Origin: Anaerolineae bacterium
GTDB lineage: Bacteria; Chloroflexota; Anaerolineae; 4572-78; J111
Length of the DNA stretch: 64,000 bases
NCBI GenBank assembly: GCA_022071955.1
Contig: JAJVIM010000005.1
Coordinates: 1 to 64,000, forward strand
Reading direction: 5' to 3'
Shown: positions 34,012 through 44,755 of the stretch, piece after piece
How positions within the stretch are numbered: the stretch's first letter is position 1
Layout of the letters: the number at the start of each line of letters is the position of its first letter
Position numbers and translations under genes: made by a program
The notes under the pieces: model-generated
Seen by the model: only the letters and a program-made list of their open reading frames with translations
Told to the model about the DNA's origin: nothing
The model's database searches: none

Positions 34012-34795
34012 AAATTTTGGGTACATCGTTGATCAGGCGTTGGGTGTAAGCCTCTTTGGGGCGCAAAATCACATCGTCGGGCGGGCCGCTTTCTACAAAC
34101 CGGCCCCGTTCCATAATATAAACCTTGTCAGAAACATAATATGCCAGGCCAATATCATGGGTGATGAAGATAACCGTCATCCCGATCTCATCGCGCAGTT
34201 TCATCAGTTCGTCCAGAATGGTTGCGCGCGAACAGGCATCGATCATAGAAGTGGGTTCATCGGCCAGCAGAATTTTGGGCTTCAGCAGAAAAATGCGGGC
34301 GATCATGAGGCGTTGCTGCTGCCCACCGGAAAGTTCAAAAGGATATTTGTTGGTCAATTCCTCAAACTTCAGGTTTACAAAGCTGCACGCTTCGGCCATC
34401 AGTTTTGTTTTTTCGTCTTTTGAAAGATTGCCGCCGCCGCGCATTTTAATGCAATCCAGCAGCACGGAATCGATCTTGTTAAAGATGTTGTACGACGAGA
34501 ACGGGTCCTGAAAAATAGCCTGAATATTTTTCCAGTATTCCTTCTTTTTCTTGTGCGAACTAATGTCGCGTTTTTTGCCTTCGAAGTAAATCTCGCCTTC
34601 AGTTGGGCTGATTAGCCCCAACAGGATTTTTGCCAGAGTGGTTTTGCCGCTGCCCGATTCACCTACAATCGAGACGACTTCGCCTTTGTAGAGTTCAAGG
34701 TCTATATGATTAACGGCAACGGTTTTATGGCGACCCAATCCAAATACTTTGGTCAGCCCCGACGCGCTCAGGTACAACGTTCTGTCATTCGCCAT
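33983..34795 (-). CDS. Oligopeptide/oligosaccharide ABC transporter ATPase (OppF type)
   Basis: ATP-binding subunit of 270 residues. It has Walker A ([12 protein letters not shown]), signature [14 protein letters not shown], Walker B (ILLADEPTS) and the H-loop (VIFITHDIG). It partners with the OppD-type ATPase encoded just upstream; their reading frames overlap by 11 bp. It lacks the long C-terminal oligopeptide extension of many OppF proteins. Together with a family-5 binding protein, this class imports peptides or, in many Chloroflexota and Thermotogae, oligosaccharides. The glycosidase context favours the latter. Confidence 0.92.
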   Translation of the reverse strand: MANDRTLYLSASGLTKVFGLGRHKTVAVNHIDLELYKGEVVSIVGESGSGKTTLAKILLGLISPTEGEIYFEGKKRDISSHKKKKEYWKNIQAIFQDPFSSYNIFNKIDSVLLDCIKMRGGGNLSKDEKTKLMAEACSFVNLKFEELTNKYPFELSGGQQQRLMIARIFLLKPKILLADEPTSMIDACSRATILDELMKLRDEIGMTVIFITHDIGLAYYVSDKVYIMERGRFVESGPPDDVILRPKEAYTQRLINDVPKIYEEWDLSTV

Positions 34796-35795
34796 GTTTG
34801 TAAGCCTCTCTCAATTCTTCTTCCGAAAAGATACAGCGGTAAAATCGGCCGTTACTCCCCGGGCGAAGGTCAACAGGCATTGCCTTACACTGCGTCAACG
34901 CATATTTGCAGCGGGCGGCAAAGCGGCAGCCAGCCGGCGGCTTTTTAAGGTTAGGCGGCACTCCGGGGATAGCCGTCAGTTTAACGTCTCGCAGCCCTTC
35001 TTCTGGCACAATAATAGACCCCATCAGCCCTTTGGCATACGGGTGAAGCGGATCAAATACGGTTTGTTGGGCGGTGCCTAATTCTACAATTTGCCCGGCG
35101 TACATCACCATAATGTCGTCGGTTACGTTGTAAAGCAGCGGCAGTTCGTGGGTGATAAAAATCATTGATTTGATGAACCCGTTGTCCATCAAGTTTCGCA
35201 GCATTTTGATGACCATTTTCTGCGAAGTAACATCGAGGGCGGAGGAAGGCTCATCAGCAATCAGCACTTTGGGAGAAAGCAGCACCGAAATGGCGATAAC
35301 GGTGCGCTGTTTCATCCCGCCAGAAAGTTCAACCGGGTATTTTTTCAGAACCTCCGCCGGCAACCCCAAAAATTCAAAGGCTTGTCTGGCAATTTCGTAA
35401 ATCTCTTTTTTGGTTTTGTAGGGGTCATGGGCTTCAAAAACATCTTCAATAAAATTGATGATCCTTTGGGTGGGGTTAAGCGCGTTCATGGCGGCCTGGG
35501 GGATGTAGGCAATTTCCGTACCCAGGATTGATTTGCGAACATTGTCCGGGGACATTTTAGAAATATTTGTCCCATCGATGATAATATCGCCGCTGGTGTA
35601 GTGCAGCGGTGGAAAGTAATAGCCCATCAAACTTAGCGCCAGTGTTGATTTGCCGCAGCCGGACTCTCCCGCAATTCCCAGCGATTTGCCTTCTTCCAGT
35701 TTCAGCGACACATGGTCAACGGCATAAACATCTTCGCCAAACCGGGTAACATATTTTGTGGTTAATTCATTAACTTCCAAGACTACGTTTGCCAT
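34785..35795 (-). CDS. Oligopeptide/oligosaccharide ABC transporter ATPase (OppD type)
   Basis: ATP-binding subunit of 336 residues. It has Walker A ([12 protein letters not shown]), [26 protein letters not shown] and an H-loop (IFITHELP). The C-terminal extension ([28 protein letters not shown]...) carries the conserved cysteines of the OppD/DppD family. It hydrolyses ATP to power the OppB/OppC permease pair encoded upstream. It starts 10 bp after the permease stop. Confidence 0.93.
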   Translation of the reverse strand: MANVVLEVNELTTKYVTRFGEDVYAVDHVSLKLEEGKSLGIAGESGCGKSTLALSLMGYYFPPLHYTSGDIIIDGTNISKMSPDNVRKSILGTEIAYIPQAAMNALNPTQRIINFIEDVFEAHDPYKTKKEIYEIARQAFEFLGLPAEVLKKYPVELSGGMKQRTVIAISVLLSPKVLIADEPSSALDVTSQKMVIKMLRNLMDNGFIKSMIFITHELPLLYNVTDDIMVMYAGQIVELGTAQQTVFDPLHPYAKGLMGSIIVPEEGLRDVKLTAIPGVPPNLKKPPAGCRFAARCKYALTQCKAMPVDLRPGSNGRFYRCIFSEEELREAYKHGE

Positions 35796-35805
35796 ATCAA
35801 TCCCC

Positions 35806-37056
35806 CTAATCCCGCAAGGCCGGATTGAATACCTGATCGAGACCGGTATTCATCAAATTTAATGAGAACGAAATCAGTGCAATGGTTAAAATTACGGGGA
35901 AGTAAGCCCACCATTTGCCCAGCAGATGCGCCTGGTAAATCATTGCCCAGTTCATCATCAATCCCAACGTTGGCACTTCGGTAGTTCTGGGGCCTAAGCC
36001 CAGGATTGATAACCCCGCCTCAACCAGGATAGCCGAGGAAATCTGTAAAATCAGCGCCATAACCACATAAGAAGCAATGTAAGGCAGAATGTCGCGGACG
36101 ATGATATGAGTAATTGAGTGGCCGGATAGTTTAGACAAATTGACATGGTCACGATTACGCAGCGAAATCACTTGCGACCGCACCGCCCTGGCCGTCCATA
36201 CCCAGGAGGTAAACCCAATCACCATAGCGATGGTAAAGGCGCCGCGTTGATCTTGCCCGATACTGAATGAAATTAGAATCAACAGCACAAAACTGGGGAT
36301 AACGGTAAAAATGTTGGTGATGAACATAATACTATCATCTACCAGACCGCCGACATACCCGCCCAGCAAGCCCAACGATAACCCAATTAAGGTTGCAACC
36401 AAACCGGCCACAAAACCAATCTGCAAGGATACTCTGGTGGCGGTCACCAGCTCTGTCAGCACATTTCGCCCAAAGTTGTCGGTGCCAAGCGGCAGCACCT
36501 GTACGTTGGCCACGTGATTAATATTCACGTAATCAGTTTGGTTAATCGCACCAGTCTGTTCCAGGGTACCGGTTTCCGGGTTTTGGCCGGCGACAATGAT
36601 TGGTTCTTTTGACAAAAGCCCCTGGAGCGACGCATCGAGCCGCTGATAAGCCCTTTGCTTGGCAAAAGTCATCCCCGGAATTTTCTTTTGGGGGTCATAA
36701 TTTGCTTCCCATTGCGCCAAAAGTTTTTCGGTGTCGGTGATGTCGATTTCGCTTGCCGGCACCCCGTTGGCTACCAGCCAGGTTTGCATGTCACTGCGTT
36801 TCTGATTATCCAGCCTGCTGGCAATGCGATTGGATGCAGCATTCCTCAGGTTCAAGGTGTAGGCTGTCGCGCCAACGCTGTCGTACATACTGACATAGGT
36901 TCCGGGGGGGAAGAAAGTGCCCTGACCAATGATGCCCAAGGGCGGATCGGACACGATGATTGGATAAATAATTACTGTCAACAGTATTGCCATAAAAATG
37001 ACAAAGCCGATGACAAAATTAGTGGAGCGAAAAATTTGTTGGATTGTGTGTTTCAT
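35806..37056 (-). CDS. ABC transporter permease (OppC type) with extended extracellular loop
   Basis: Permease of 416 residues. After TM1 (about 13-33) comes a hydrophilic stretch of about 150 residues, before the conserved [23 protein letters not shown] and five further membrane segments with the EAA loop ([19 protein letters not shown]). Usual OppC/DppC proteins have about 280-310 residues, so an extra domain of roughly 100 residues sits outside the membrane between TM1 and TM2. It probably contacts the binding protein or substrate. Co-transcribed with the other Opp genes. Confidence 0.9.
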   Translation of the reverse strand: MKHTIQQIFRSTNFVIGFVIFMAILLTVIIYPIIVSDPPLGIIGQGTFFPPGTYVSMYDSVGATAYTLNLRNAASNRIASRLDNQKRSDMQTWLVANGVPASEIDITDTEKLLAQWEANYDPQKKIPGMTFAKQRAYQRLDASLQGLLSKEPIIVAGQNPETGTLEQTGAINQTDYVNINHVANVQVLPLGTDNFGRNVLTELVTATRVSLQIGFVAGLVATLIGLSLGLLGGYVGGLVDDSIMFITNIFTVIPSFVLLILISFSIGQDQRGAFTIAMVIGFTSWVWTARAVRSQVISLRNRDHVNLSKLSGHSITHIIVRDILPYIASYVVMALILQISSAILVEAGLSILGLGPRTTEVPTLGLMMNWAMIYQAHLLGKWWAYFPVILTIALISFSLNLMNTGLDQVFNPALRD

Positions 37057-37070
37057 AGCCGCATCTCTAC

Positions 37071-38075
37071 CTAATCTGACTGCGCTGCTTTGATACGCGG
37101 GTCAATAAAGCCATAAACAAGCTCGATGACAAACATTGCCACCAGTACCATCAATGTAATAATCAGCGTAACGGCAGAAATGAGCGGATAATCCTGCCCC
37201 ATTACAGCGTTCAGGAGCGTGGTGCCAAGCCCCGGATAACTAAAAATGATTTCTGCTACCAACGCACCACTAACCATAGTGCCAATGGCTAAGGCCAGGC
37301 CGGTTATCTGTGGCAGCATTGCATTTCTGAAAACGTAGCTGACAATTTTGCGGTCTTTGATGCCCATAAACCGGCTGTACTTTACATAGTCTGCGTTTAA
37401 CTCATAGATAGCCATTGAGCGCATGCCAATGGCCTGCCCCCCAATGGCAATTAATACAATAGACCAGAACGGCAATTGGTAATGAGTGAAAACAGACCAC
37501 ATAAAAGGACCGGTAAAGGTAGGGATCAGATCAAACCCGTACCCACCCGAGGTTGGAAACCATTGTAAATTGACCGCAAAAATAACCAGCAAAATTATCG
37601 CCATGCCAAATGCCGGCAGCCCACTAACAAAAATACTAATGGGCAAAAGAACTTTATCAAATCCCCCTCTAAGATATGCCGCCAATGCGCCGAGCGTGTT
37701 GCCAATCAGCCAGCCGACGATGATGGCCGGAAACTGTAGCGCCAGCGTCCAGCCAATAGAGACTTTGAGAACATCGGACACCGTTCTGGGGTACTGGCTA
37801 AACGAGTAACCAAAATCGCCGCGCGCCACATTTTTGACATAAATAAAAAATTGTTCGTACATAGGTCTGTTGGTGCCAAACAGTTCTGTGTATTGCTGAT
37901 AAATCGCCTGAACCCCGGTGGCATTGGTCATACCCTGGGCAAGTCTGGCGACAATAGCGGCCACGGGATCGCCCGGCATTAAACGGGGCAGGGTGAAATT
38001 CAGCACAAAAGCGGCAACAAAGGTAATGGCAAACCACATAAGTTTGTTGAGGAAATACTTGCGGTACCCTTTCAA
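37071..38075 (-). CDS. ABC transporter permease (OppB type)
   Basis: Permease of 334 residues. The TTG at 38075 is the start: AAGGAGG lies 6 nt upstream and the product then begins [15 protein letters not shown] like other DppB proteins; the frame open to 38225 runs over repeat DNA. TM1 is followed by [15 protein letters not shown], the family hallmark, and the EAA loop ([21 protein letters not shown]) lies near the C-terminal third. It forms the pore with the OppC-type subunit. Confidence 0.92.
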   Translation of the reverse strand: MKGYRKYFLNKLMWFAITFVAAFVLNFTLPRLMPGDPVAAIVARLAQGMTNATGVQAIYQQYTELFGTNRPMYEQFFIYVKNVARGDFGYSFSQYPRTVSDVLKVSIGWTLALQFPAIIVGWLIGNTLGALAAYLRGGFDKVLLPISIFVSGLPAFGMAIILLVIFAVNLQWFPTSGGYGFDLIPTFTGPFMWSVFTHYQLPFWSIVLIAIGGQAIGMRSMAIYELNADYVKYSRFMGIKDRKIVSYVFRNAMLPQITGLALAIGTMVSGALVAEIIFSYPGLGTTLLNAVMGQDYPLISAVTLIITLMVLVAMFVIELVYGFIDPRIKAAQSD

Positions 38076-38102
38076 TATATACCTCCTTGTAAATACAACT
38101 AA

Positions 38103-38223
38103 GAGGGGTGCGCCCCAAATTTGGGCAAGTATACGGGGGCGCGGGGCATCTCCCCGAATCCCCCCGGTTTGTCCCGATTTCCTGCATCCTGTGTGACGCT
38201 GAGAAATCTGAGACGCACCCCTC
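38103..38223. repeat. Interspersed inverted repeat in the Opp operon
   Basis: GAGGGGTGCG (38103-38112) is mirrored exactly at 38214-38223, enclosing about 100 bp that includes the dyad CCCAAATTTGGG (38114-38125) and G/C-rich tracts. It lies just upstream of the OppB SD. The inner dyad recurs at 48217-48228. Confidence 0.45.
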
Positions 38224-38298
38224 AAGAGGGCTACAAATTGCGTATTTTAGAAGGTAGAAAACAAAAACCACAATTTGTAATTACGAGCGTTAACAGTC

Positions 38299-38331
38299 AA
38301 CAGTCATGCCCCAAAGCGAGGCATGACTGTT
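38299..38331 (-). other. Intra-operon stem-loop after the binding-protein gene
   Basis: AACAGTCATGCC (38299-38310) and its exact complement (38320-38331) flank a 9-nt loop. It is placed 19 bp past the stop of the binding-protein gene and before the permease genes. No T-run follows on the minus strand. It mirrors the arrangement at 19748 and 53690. Confidence 0.65.
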
Positions 38332-38349
38332 GTTACTACGGGGTACCTG

Positions 38350-40305
<1,956 letters not shown>

Positions 40306-40440
40306 TACTCTTGTCTCCTTGATTGTGTAGATTACTGACTGTTAACCCATATTGACTACGTGGCACCTACATTGGACAACGCTATCAAGCTGGTTAATCA
40401 CCTCCTTTCGCTGGAATTTTTCAATTTAAACATCCATAAT

Positions 40441-41460
40441 TTATGCGGAGCACCCACAGGATTGCCGGATGACAATCTCGGTGGGGAGCAGGGTTACAGG
40501 CTCAATTTCCTGACCGGCCAGCAAATCGAACAAATATCGCGCCGCAGTTTTACCCACACCTTCTGTTGGTGCGTTGATTGTTGTGAGTGGCGGGGTCAAA
40601 AAAGCGGACAATTCCAGGTCATCAAAACCAACCACGCTGATGTCATCGGGAATACGTAATCCGTTTTCATTAAGCGCGTTCATAACGCCCACAGCAGATT
40701 CATCGTTGCCGGCAAATACGGCATCAAAATCGGGATGCCCGTTTGCCAAAAACTCGGTCATTGCTTGATAAGCGTCATTTCGGTTATATTCCCCTGCAAT
40801 GATCAAAGATGGGTCGTACGCAATACCGTGGGTTGCCAGCGATTCCTGGTAGCCTTGCTCACGCCACTGCGAGTCTTCATTGTTGGCGGGGCCGTGCATA
40901 AAAATAATTCTGCGCCGATGGTGAACCTCAATGAGGTGATCAATGAGTTTTCTGGTTGCCCCTTTATTTCTAATGGTTACACTTGGAATGTTTAAGCCTT
41001 CGGGCGATGTCCGATAAATTAATATCAGTGGAAAACCGGCGTAGTGCAGTTTGAGAATCTCGTCGTCAGTGAGGCTGCCGGGAAAAACAATCATACCATC
41101 TGAATTATGAGGGCCGATGGGGATTTGAGTATCAATCCTGTCTTCCATTCGACGCGAGGCCACCAGTAAGTTGTATCCTTCTTTTTGGACAACCGACTCA
41201 ATTCCACCAACCAAAGGTGACAGGAATTCGTGGTTCAGGCTTGTCAGCAACACCCCAATGGCATGGGCTTTTTGCATGGCAAGCTGCCGGGCTGCGGCCG
41301 AAGGAACATATTTCAGATCTATCATTACTTCGCGGATTCGGGCAGCCACTTCTGCCGAAACGGGTGCGCTGTCATTAATGTAACGGCTGACCGTGGCGGG
41401 TGAAACACCCGCTTTTTTGGCAACGTCACGTATTGTCACAGAGGATGATTTTCGGCTCAT
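40441..41460 (-). CDS. LacI-family transcriptional regulator
   Basis: Regulator of 339 residues. The helix-turn-helix SVTIRDVAKKAGVSPATVSRYINDSAPVSAEVAARI is followed by LKYVPSAAARQLA (hinge helix) and a PBP-like effector domain ending with FDDLELSAFLTPPLTTI and IVIRQSCGC. It lies between the Opp-type importer it probably controls and the divergent GH2/GH3 genes. The twin TGAAACCGGTTTCA operators at 41824 and 41882 are its likely sites. A terminator-like hairpin sits in its leader. Confidence 0.93.
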   Translation of the reverse strand: MSRKSSSVTIRDVAKKAGVSPATVSRYINDSAPVSAEVAARIREVMIDLKYVPSAAARQLAMQKAHAIGVLLTSLNHEFLSPLVGGIESVVQKEGYNLLVASRRMEDRIDTQIPIGPHNSDGMIVFPGSLTDDEILKLHYAGFPLILIYRTSPEGLNIPSVTIRNKGATRKLIDHLIEVHHRRRIIFMHGPANNEDSQWREQGYQESLATHGIAYDPSLIIAGEYNRNDAYQAMTEFLANGHPDFDAVFAGNDESAVGVMNALNENGLRIPDDISVVGFDDLELSAFLTPPLTTINAPTEGVGKTAARYLFDLLAGQEIEPVTLLPTEIVIRQSCGCSA

Positions 41461-41557
41461 AATCAGTCAAAAAATGTGGCATCACTCAGAGCGCGCCCTC
41501 TAAATCAGCAGGTCCGGATCCAAACAGTCTAAAATGCTAACGTGGCGGGGGGCAAAC

Positions 41558-41625
41558 AAAAAAAATGCAACCACCACCGGTGCGCAAGGTCTCATCGAGA
41601 CCAGACCGGTTAACGGTTGCATTTT
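41558..41625 (-). terminator. Terminator-like hairpin in the LacI leader (possible attenuator)
   Basis: On the minus strand, AAAATGCAACC (41625-41615) pairs with its exact complement (41572-41562). A GGTCTC/GAGACC stem nests inside, and a T8 run follows at 41565-41558. The hairpin lies about 100 nt upstream of the LacI start at 41460, downstream of the divergent promoter region, with no gene in between. It could attenuate LacI-operon transcription. The remaining sequence to 42051 holds only the promoter and operators. Confidence 0.6.
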
Positions 41626-41823
41626 GATACACATCAAACATTCTAAAGTAAACTGCCCGCCATTGGGTAACTGAATGCATTTTGTTGTCAGAACCCCATC
41701 GACTCTGAATAAGGTGTATGAACTATTAACTTGATAAGCGCAGCTCAACCGTTAATTTGAGTCCCCGCACTTGGCGAGTGGTTGGGCTGTCGCTAAGGTC
41801 TTGTGAATAAAAACCCACTTTTA

Positions 41824-41837
41824 TGAAACCGGTTTCA
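41824..41837. promoter_or_regulatory. LacI-type operator O1
   Basis: Perfect dyad TGAAACCGGTTTCA, identical to the copy at 41882-41895. Centre-to-centre distance is 58 bp, which would permit DNA looping by a tetrameric or dimeric regulator. The sequence fits the LacI-family consensus with a central CG. Confidence 0.8.
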
Positions 41838-41853
41838 TTATCGCACAGTTTTT

Positions 41854-41895
41854 TTGCCGAGTCAAAATCTGTGTGTCATAATGAAACCGGTTTCA
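41854..41895 (+). promoter_or_regulatory. GH2 promoter overlapped by LacI-type operator O2
   Basis: TTGCCG (41854-41859) and CATAAT (41877-41882) with a 17-bp spacer form the promoter for the beta-mannosidase gene. The operator TGAAACCGGTTTCA (41882-41895) begins at the end of the -10 element, so binding would block transcription. The leader is about 160 nt. Confidence 0.75.
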
Positions 41896-42051
41896 ACTGT
41901 TCTCAACGGGCCTTGCAATCAACCTTCCTCAGCTGCGCCCACCCCGGCAGCCCGGAAAATTTCGAGCCGTTTCTTTCGTGAAAAACTACCGGGCGGCATA
42001 TACTGCAAACAATAAAGTGTTCCAAATAAACCAATTTCCAACGGAGGAAAC

Positions 42052-44598
42052 ATGCTATCTCAAACGTTAAGCGGCAAGTGGCAGTTCAGGCAAACCCAAA
42101 CCGATGACTGGCTCCCGGCGCAGGTTCCCGGCGGCGTTCACACCGATTTGCTGGCGCTGGAGCGCATCCCCGACCCCTTTGTGGCCGATAACGAAAAAAA
42201 GGTGATGTGGGTAGCCGAGCAGGATTGGGAGTACCGCCGCGCCTTTACCGTAGAGGCCGATATTCTGGCCGAGGAGAAGGTTTTTTTGGCCTGCGACGGC
42301 CTTGACACGCTGGCCGAAGTGCGGCTCAACGGCCAACCGCTGGGCCAGGCCAATAACCTCTTTCGGCGTTACGAGTGGGAAATTAAAGCCCGCCTGCAAC
42401 CCGGCCAAAACGAAATCCACATTGTTTTCCCCTCAACCGTGCGCTACTGCGCCGCGCGCCAGACCGAGCGCCCCATGATGAGCGTGGACCAGGCTCTTAC
42501 CGGCGGCCCCTACGCCCGCAAAGCGCCCTGCCATTTTGGCTGGGATTGGGGCCCCATGCTCCCACCCATTGGCATCTGGCGAGACATCCGGCTGGAAGGG
42601 CGCAGCGCCGCCCGGCTCGATGACGTTCATCTGCGCCAGCACCACGCCGGCGGCAAAGTGACCGTCACCGCTGCCATCACCACCGCAATCTGGGGCGACG
42701 CGCCCCTCACCGCGCAACTGCGCCTCACCGCGCCGGACGGCGAGATTTTTACCACTTTTGCCGAACTGGCAAATGGCAGTGGCGCGCTGCAAGTTGACGT
42801 GGCCAACCCGCAATTGTGGTGGCCCAACGATTATGGCGACCAACCTTTGTACGCCGTTGAAGTATTGCTGGCGGCGGGTGGGCAGCAGTGCGACAGCCGC
42901 GCCTACAAGCTCGGCCTGCGCACCATCGAGCTGGTGCAGGAAGATGACCAGTGGGGCAAGAGCTTCACCTTCTTCGTCAACGGCAAGCCCATTTTTGCCA
43001 AAGGGGCCAACTGGATTCCCGCCGATTCTTTCCTCACCCGCTTCCCCGATGAGTCGCTGGAGAAGCTCATTGCCGATGCGGCGGCATCGCACCAGAATAT
43101 GCTGCGCGTGTGGGGCGGCGGCCTGTACGAAGAAGAGCGCTTTTACGACCTGTGCGACCGTTACGGCATCCTCATCTGGCAGGATTTCATCTTTGCCTGC
43201 GCCATCTACCCCCTTGACGAAGCCGATTTTCTGCAAAATCTCCAGCAGGAGGTCATTGAGAACGTGCGCCGTTTGCGGCATCGAGCCAGCCTGGCGCTGT
43301 GGTGTGGCAACAACGAAAATGAATGGGGCTGGGAAAGCTGGGGCTGGGCGCGCCCCGCTTACGAGGACGATTTGAACGCGCTGGCCGAAAAAATGCCGGT
43401 TATCAAAGATATGCTGTGGTCGCTCACCCGTAAACCGCTGGCCGACTGGCGCCAACTGCGCGACGCCTACGAGAAATTCTACTTTGCCACCCTGCCGGAG
43501 TGGCTGGCCACGCTGGACCCAGACACCGCCTACTGGCCCAGTTCGCCCTCCAGCAACACCCCGTTCCACGATGTTAACGGGCAGAAAATGGGCGACTCCC
43601 ACTACTGGGATGTGTGGCACGGGCGCAAGCCGTTTACCGCCTACCGCGGCCAGTACCCCCGCTTTATGAGCGAGTTTGGTTTTCAGGCGCTGCCCACGCT
43701 GGAGACCATCAATTTTTACGCCGAAGAGCTGGATCGCAACATGACCAGCTACATTATGGAACACCACCAGCGCGGCAATCACGGCAACGGCCTGATTTTG
43801 GCCCAGATGACCGCCACCTTCCGCATGCCCAAAGATTTTGCGGCGCTGGTTTACCTGAGCCTGGTGTTGCAGGCCGAGGGCATTCGCTACGGCGTGGAAC
43901 ACTGGCGGCGGCACATCAATCGCGTCAGCGGCATCCTCTACTGGCAGCTCAACGATTGCTGGCCCGTGGCCAGTTGGGCCAGTATTGATTACTTTGGCCG
44001 CTGGAAGGCGCTGCACTACGCCGCCAAACGTTTCTTTGCCCCGGTCATGCTCTCCATTTTAGATGAACCCCCGGCGATGGGCCTGTACGTGACCAACGAT
44101 AGCCACACCGACTGGCAGGGCGTTGTCCGCTGGTCGCTGGAGACGCTCTCCGGCCATGTGCTGGCTTCCGGCGAGGAGGCGGTTTCGGCGGGGGCCTACA
44201 GCGTGGCCGCCAGCCGTGACCTGAACTTTGCCGGCCAAATTTCCGACGCCAACAAGCGCGAGGTGATTTTTGTGGCCGAATTGTGGCAGGGCGACACCCG
44301 GCTGGCGCTTAACGTGGCCAACTTCAGCCAGCCCAAACATATGTCGCTGGTTGACCCCCGCCTCTCCGCCGAGCTGCGGCTTGACGGCGGCCAACTGGCC
44401 ATCGACCTGACGGCGCAATCGCTGGCCCATTTTGTAGAGCTAAAACTGGCCGGCGCAGATGTGGTTTTCAGCGACAACTACTTCAGCCTGCCCGCGGGCC
44501 GCACCGTGCGCGTGTCCTGCCCGCTGCCCACCGGCTGGTCGCTGGCGCAGGCCACAGAGGCGCTGCAACTGTATTCGCTCTATAATTCATTTGCATAG
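42052..44598 (+). CDS. Glycoside hydrolase family 2 beta-mannosidase
   Basis: Intracellular GH2 enzyme of 848 residues. The N-terminal sugar-binding domain begins LSGKWQFRQTQTDDWLPAQVPGGVHTDLLALERIPDPF, the beta-mannosidase signature. The acid/base is E422 (LWCGNNENEW) and the nucleophile E541 (MSEFGFQALP). FHDVNGQKMGDSHYWDVWHG and WRRHINRVSGILYWQLNDCWPVASW are further family markers. It removes beta-1,4-mannose from mannooligosaccharides or the N-glycan core. SD GGAGG precedes the ATG. Transcribed divergently from the LacI/importer operon. Confidence 0.94.
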   Translation: MLSQTLSGKWQFRQTQTDDWLPAQVPGGVHTDLLALERIPDPFVADNEKKVMWVAEQDWEYRRAFTVEADILAEEKVFLACDGLDTLAEVRLNGQPLGQANNLFRRYEWEIKARLQPGQNEIHIVFPSTVRYCAARQTERPMMSVDQALTGGPYARKAPCHFGWDWGPMLPPIGIWRDIRLEGRSAARLDDVHLRQHHAGGKVTVTAAITTAIWGDAPLTAQLRLTAPDGEIFTTFAELANGSGALQVDVANPQLWWPNDYGDQPLYAVEVLLAAGGQQCDSRAYKLGLRTIELVQEDDQWGKSFTFFVNGKPIFAKGANWIPADSFLTRFPDESLEKLIADAAASHQNMLRVWGGGLYEEERFYDLCDRYGILIWQDFIFACAIYPLDEADFLQNLQQEVIENVRRLRHRASLALWCGNNENEWGWESWGWARPAYEDDLNALAEKMPVIKDMLWSLTRKPLADWRQLRDAYEKFYFATLPEWLATLDPDTAYWPSSPSSNTPFHDVNGQKMGDSHYWDVWHGRKPFTAYRGQYPRFMSEFGFQALPTLETINFYAEELDRNMTSYIMEHHQRGNHGNGLILAQMTATFRMPKDFAALVYLSLVLQAEGIRYGVEHWRRHINRVSGILYWQLNDCWPVASWASIDYFGRWKALHYAAKRFFAPVMLSILDEPPAMGLYVTNDSHTDWQGVVRWSLETLSGHVLASGEEAVSAGAYSVAASRDLNFAGQISDANKREVIFVAELWQGDTRLALNVANFSQPKHMSLVDPRLSAELRLDGGQLAIDLTAQSLAHFVELKLAGADVVFSDNYFSLPAGRTVRVSCPLPTGWSLAQATEALQLYSLYNSFA

Positions 44599-44611
44599 AG
44601 CAGGCACAAAT

Positions 44612-44730
44612 CGAACCGCAAAGGCGCAAAGTTCGCAGAGAAAGCAAGATTTGAAGGCAGAAATTTGAGGCCAAATCATGGTTTTAACTCTTTGCGTTCT
44701 CTGTGTCTTTGCGGTGAAATCCTTGCTTTT
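44612..44730. repeat. Interspersed inverted repeat (CGCAAAG/CGCAGAGA type)
   Basis: A left arm (AACCGCAAAGGCGCAAAG..., 44616 onward) is mirrored imperfectly by a right arm at about 44690-44728 (reverse complement ACCGCAAAGACACAGAGAAC). It fills the gap between the GH2 and GH3 genes. Elements of this sequence type are common intergenic repeats in environmental bacteria. Its translation produces a spurious N-terminal extension of the next gene. Confidence 0.6.
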
Positions 44731-44755
44731 TTCAAAAACAGAAAGGCAACAAATA

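Noticed and set aside
38076-38225. 50-residue extension of the OppB-type permease
   Set aside because: It covers an inverted repeat, and the TTG at 38075 has an ideal AAGGAGG at the right distance.
41500-41748. 82-codon minus-strand frame ahead of the LacI gene
   Set aside because: It reads through the terminator-like hairpin, has no SD and lacks any family resemblance.
42433-44016. 527-codon open frame opposite the beta-mannosidase gene
   Set aside because: Antisense to a clear GH2 gene with intact catalytic residues; no RBS and no recognisable domain.
44678-44755. Apparent signal peptide on the GH3 hexosaminidase
   Set aside because: These 26 codons are translated repeat DNA; the ATG at 44756 has an AAAGG and matches the expected protein start.
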